Below are positions 61,627-64,000 of a stretch of 64,000 nt of DNA, one piece after another. The position numbers and the translations under genes were made by a program. Source of the DNA: Bacteroides sp. M10 (GTDB taxonomy: Bacteria > Bacteroidota > Bacteroidia > Bacteroidales > Bacteroidaceae); contig NZ_CP060488.1 in NCBI RefSeq assembly GCF_014334015.1, positions 4,794,501 through 4,858,500 on the forward strand, in the 5' to 3' direction. How positions within the stretch are numbered: the stretch's first letter is position 1; every line of letters starts with the position of its first letter. The notes beneath the pieces are model-generated. The model was not told the DNA's origin. It saw only the letters and a program-made list of their open reading frames with translations, and made no database searches.

Positions 61627-62153
61627 ATGAATGATAAAAATATGATGAGTTTGTTAGAACCTATGCAGTATATGGAGCTGCTGTATTTTCTTACAATGCT
61701 AGTTACGACTTGAGTAGTTATGGGACTGTAAGTGATGGGAAATCACAATTCATGGAAAGCTTCCGAAAAATAGAAGAAACGGGTTTGCCCGGTGTAGGTG
61801 ATGCTTACTCTATGATAAATTATGCAGTAGGGACATATACCGGAATAAAAGCTTATTCGCTTGTACATGATGGAATGTGGCGTGGAATGGATGGTAAATG
61901 GTATAAAACATCTTGGGGAGGTAACCAATATACAGGGACTCGTGGTACTGTGACGAAAAAGGCTCTACGCTTAGAAAAAATAGGAAAATATATATTCGGT
62001 CTTGATGCTATAATTAATGGAGTTGTAATTTGGAACAATATTTCTGAAAAAGATTATCAATTTATATCCCAATCTTCGGCAAATATTGTTTTTGGATATA
62101 TTTCTACTTATGGTGGACCATATAAAAAATATATTGAGAATGAAAATACTTAA
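61627..62153 (+). pseudogene. Frameshifted gene, RHS/polymorphic-toxin-region-like protein
   Basis: ATG 61627 reads MNDK, then leaves the coding frame at the five-A run 61636-61640. With one more A the frame joins the long ORF, giving MNDKKYDEFVRTYAVYG and continuing SYGTVSDGKS to 62153, about 176 residues. Without it, the first frame ends at 61713 and the rest lacks a start with ribosome-binding context. The body has VGDAYSMINYAVGTYTG, WRGMDGKWYKTSWGGNQYTG and a GLDAIINGVVIWNN stretch, reminiscent of regions near the C-termini of RHS-type proteins (visual impression). Slippage, decay or a base error are all possible. Confidence 0.65.
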
Positions 62154-62622
62154 ACAAATATATGAATATCTATTTTATCGAACATATATATGGCAGCTTA
62201 GATTGTGGGGAGAAAAGAGGTCACCGGAAGTAGCAGGGCTATTACTACCGACCTCATTGTTTACTTTTGTTTTTGTTGGCCCAATAGTTGGAGTATTACA
62301 TTCATTGGAAGTACAAAACAATGAAGAGTTAGGTATACTTTTGGCTGTTATATTCGCTTTTGTTGCTCATAGATTATTTGTTAGCAATGGACGATATTTG
62401 TCTATTGCTGATAAATATCGTAATGAAACTAAAGAAAAACAACGACAACGCATGAAACAAGTTTGGATTTTTTTAGCAATAAATCTTATTTGGGTAATAT
62501 TTTGCATCTTTTTATTGATCAAAGTGATACCTCCGCCATCAAATGCAGATACCTCTAATAAGAATCCTTCTCAAGAATATATAGAGATGCTGAAAGATAT
62601 AAGGAACCGACGAGCACAATAG
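62140..62622 (+). CDS. Small integral membrane protein
   Basis: 160 residues from ATG 62140; the frame extends up to a TTG at 62086 without support. Membrane segments at about 33-53, 64-80 and 107-127, with a basic loop and a charged C-terminal tail (SQEYIEMLKDIRNRRAQ). It overlaps the frameshifted gene's stop by 14 bases, so the two were translated together. Such an arrangement (small effector-like protein, then membrane protein) fits a toxin-immunity pair, without any direct proof. Confidence 0.72.
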   Translation: MKILKQIYEYLFYRTYIWQLRLWGEKRSPEVAGLLLPTSLFTFVFVGPIVGVLHSLEVQNNEELGILLAVIFAFVAHRLFVSNGRYLSIADKYRNETKEKQRQRMKQVWIFLAINLIWVIFCIFLLIKVIPPPSNADTSNKNPSQEYIEMLKDIRNRRAQ

Positions 62623-62680
62623 AATATAAACAGTGAAATAAATTTGTTGTATAATAGATTATAATTTTGAACTTAGAAAA

Positions 62681-64000
62681 ATGAGAATTATTTTATTTTT
62701 ATTATTAGGTTGGTACACTATTGGAAATATACAAGCGCAAATCAAAGAGCCTGTAAAGTTTAAAAATGAGTTGAAAATAACTTCGGAAACAGAAGCCGAA
62801 ATCGTATTTACAGGATCCATTGAGAAAGGATGGCATGTATATTCGACTGAATTGGGAGATGACGGTCCTATTTCCGCCACTTTCAACCTAGATACAAGTA
62901 ATCATGTGGAAATAGTAGGTAAACTGCAACCTGTTGGAAAAGAAATCAGTATTTATGATAAGATGTTTGAGATGAATGTACGCTATTTTGAAGATACGGT
63001 ACAGTTTATCCAAAAAATAAGATTTACAGGAAGTGATTACTTTATAGAAGGATTTTTGGAGTTTGGGGCTTGTAATGATGAGAGTTGTTTACCTCCGACT
63101 CAAATCCCTTTTCAATATGGAACAAAAGCAGAAGCGAATATCGCAGTTATAAAAGAGGAGGAAGCGACTCCGGTAAATGTAGTGGAGAAGCAATCGGAAA
63201 ATGATCTTTGGAAGCCGGTTATTAATGAACTGCAAGAGTTGGGTGAAGAACATTCTCAAGAGGATAAATCCTGGCTGTATGTATTTGTCACCGGATTTCT
63301 TGGTGGGTTATTGGCTTTGTTCACTCCTTGCGTATGGCCGATTATTCCTATGACTGTGAGCTTCTTCCTGAAGAGAAACAAAGACAAGAAGAAGGGAATT
63401 CGGGATGCATGGACTTATGGCGCTTCGATTGTGGTGATTTATGTGACCTTGGGACTGGCAATTACTTTAATTTTCGGTGCCAGCGCATTAAATGCCTTAT
63501 CAACGAATGCCATATTCAATATTCTCTTTTTCCTGATGTTGGTTGTTTTTGCAGCTTCTTTCTTCGGGGCGTTTGAACTTACTCTACCGTCTAAATGGAG
63601 CAATGCGGTGGATAGTAAAGCGGAAGCGACTAGTGGATTATTAAGCATTTTCCTGATGGCGTTTACACTTTCTTTAGTTTCCTTTTCTTGCACAGGACCT
63701 ATTATCGGCTTTTTGCTCGTACAGGTTTCTACAACTGGCAGTGTAATTGCTCCTGCTATCGGAATGTTAGGTTTTGCCATTGCTTTGGCTTTACCTTTTA
63801 CACTATTCGCCCTTTTTCCTTCGTGGCTGAAGTCAATGCCCAAATCAGGAGGATGGATGAATGTGATTAAAGTGACACTGGGCTTTCTGGAACTTGCTTT
63901 TGCACTGAAATTCCTGTCTGTGGCCGATCTTGCATACGGCTGGAGAATCTTGGACAGGGAAACTTTTCTAGCATTATGGATTGTGATTTTTGGTCTGATG
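62681..64000 (+). CDS. dsbD: DsbD thiol:disulfide interchange protein (3' partial)
   Basis: 440 residues visible, cut by the right edge. Signal peptide (MRIILFLLLGWYTIGNIQAQ), N-terminal DsbD-alpha domain (about 25-150, with FGACNDESCLPP holding the two redox Cys), a linker, then the membrane domain with LALFTPCVWPIIPMTVSFF (first membrane Cys) and LSLVSFSCTGPIIGFLL (second). The C-terminal thioredoxin domain would lie outside. DsbD carries electrons from cytoplasmic thioredoxin to the periplasm. Next to an operon with a TlpA-like protein and three CxxC lipoproteins, it is a plausible electron source. Confidence 0.95.
   Translation, partial: MRIILFLLLGWYTIGNIQAQIKEPVKFKNELKITSETEAEIVFTGSIEKGWHVYSTELGDDGPISATFNLDTSNHVEIVGKLQPVGKEISIYDKMFEMNVRYFEDTVQFIQKIRFTGSDYFIEGFLEFGACNDESCLPPTQIPFQYGTKAEANIAVIKEEEATPVNVVEKQSENDLWKPVINELQELGEEHSQEDKSWLYVFVTGFLGGLLALFTPCVWPIIPMTVSFFLKRNKDKKKGIRDAWTYGASIVVIYVTLGLAITLIFGASALNALSTNAIFNILFFLMLVVFAASFFGAFELTLPSKWSNAVDSKAEATSGLLSIFLMAFTLSLVSFSCTGPIIGFLLVQVSTTGSVIAPAIGMLGFAIALALPFTLFALFPSWLKSMPKSGGWMNVIKVTLGFLELAFALKFLSVADLAYGWRILDRETFLALWIVIFGLM

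Noticed and set aside
62086..62139. N-terminal extension of the small membrane protein from TTG 62086
   Set aside because: It would overlap the previous gene by 68 bases; ATG 62140 gives the usual short overlap.
61710..62153. TTG 61710 as a real start for the frameshifted gene
   Set aside because: The frame is open upstream to 61638 with coding character, and a proper ATG with spacing lies at 61627 in the other frame; a frameshift explains the data better.
63439..63843. Reverse ORF opposite dsbD
   Set aside because: Shadow of the membrane domain of dsbD, whose Cys motifs are clear.
1..64000. CRISPR arrays, tRNA, rRNA and intact insertion sequences
   Set aside because: No regularly spaced direct repeats, no cloverleaf-like segment with a recognisable T-loop, no rRNA-like block and no transposase gene was seen by eye; short or diverged RNA genes could have been missed without a covariance search.

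Overview
The window is chromosomal DNA of a Bacteroides species, most likely B. thetaiotaomicron or a very close relative. Evidence: SusC/SusD proteins, TAnnTTTG-type promoter boxes, acidic-rich lipoprotein N-termini, and a set of pectin enzymes whose order and family content match the rhamnogalacturonan-II (RG-II) locus BT_1010-BT_1020. The GH140 protein carries Asp187 and Glu284 at exactly the positions I recall for the apiosidase BT1012.

Layout. (1) 1-20.3 kb: part of an RG-II utilisation locus. Forward genes are a GH143/GH142-type protein (cut by the left edge), a GH78, a GH28 and a CE19-type pectin methylesterase. Reverse genes are a GH78-sialidase-like fusion, GH140, GH105 and GH95. A patatin-like phospholipase and a short-chain dehydrogenase sit between the two arms. 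Together these exported enzymes would strip the sugars and methyl esters of RG-II side chains and cut its galacturonan backbone. (2) 20.5-25.2 kb: a higBA-type toxin-antitoxin pair, a DUF2807 protein, a stand-alone LigD-type 3'-phosphoesterase and a shortened hybrid two-component regulator. (3) 25.2-38.2 kb: a defence-rich stretch. It holds a nuclease-methyltransferase polypeptide with a companion DNA methyltransferase, a DUF438/hemerythrin/PAS protein, an orphan PD-(D/E)XK protein, an AraC/GNAT/monooxygenase-like cluster with readable promoters and operator, and a three-gene operon with a PD-(D/E)XK-DUF5655 nuclease and two DUF262 proteins. (4) 38.2-42.3 kb: AT-rich accessory DNA with an AraC/unknown/GNAT operon, an AraC remnant and hypothetical genes. 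(5) 43.2-60.9 kb: a long operon that starts with SusC/SusD but has no carbohydrate enzyme. It encodes a Calx-beta lipoprotein, a TlpA-like thioredoxin, a DUF6029-like barrel, three Omp28-like CxxC lipoproteins, two large repeat lipoproteins and a BACON-PDZ-S41 protease. (6) 61.0-64.0 kb: a small lipoprotein, a frameshifted gene overlapping a small membrane protein, and dsbD (cut by the right edge).

The two strongest candidates for something undescribed are the SusCD/thiol/protease operon, which looks like a peptide or protein acquisition system rather than a glycan locus, and the three-gene DUF262 pair plus DUF5655 nuclease cluster, which looks like a composite modification-dependent restriction system. 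No tRNA, rRNA, CRISPR array or intact insertion sequence was seen. All family assignments were made by reading sequence; no search was run.
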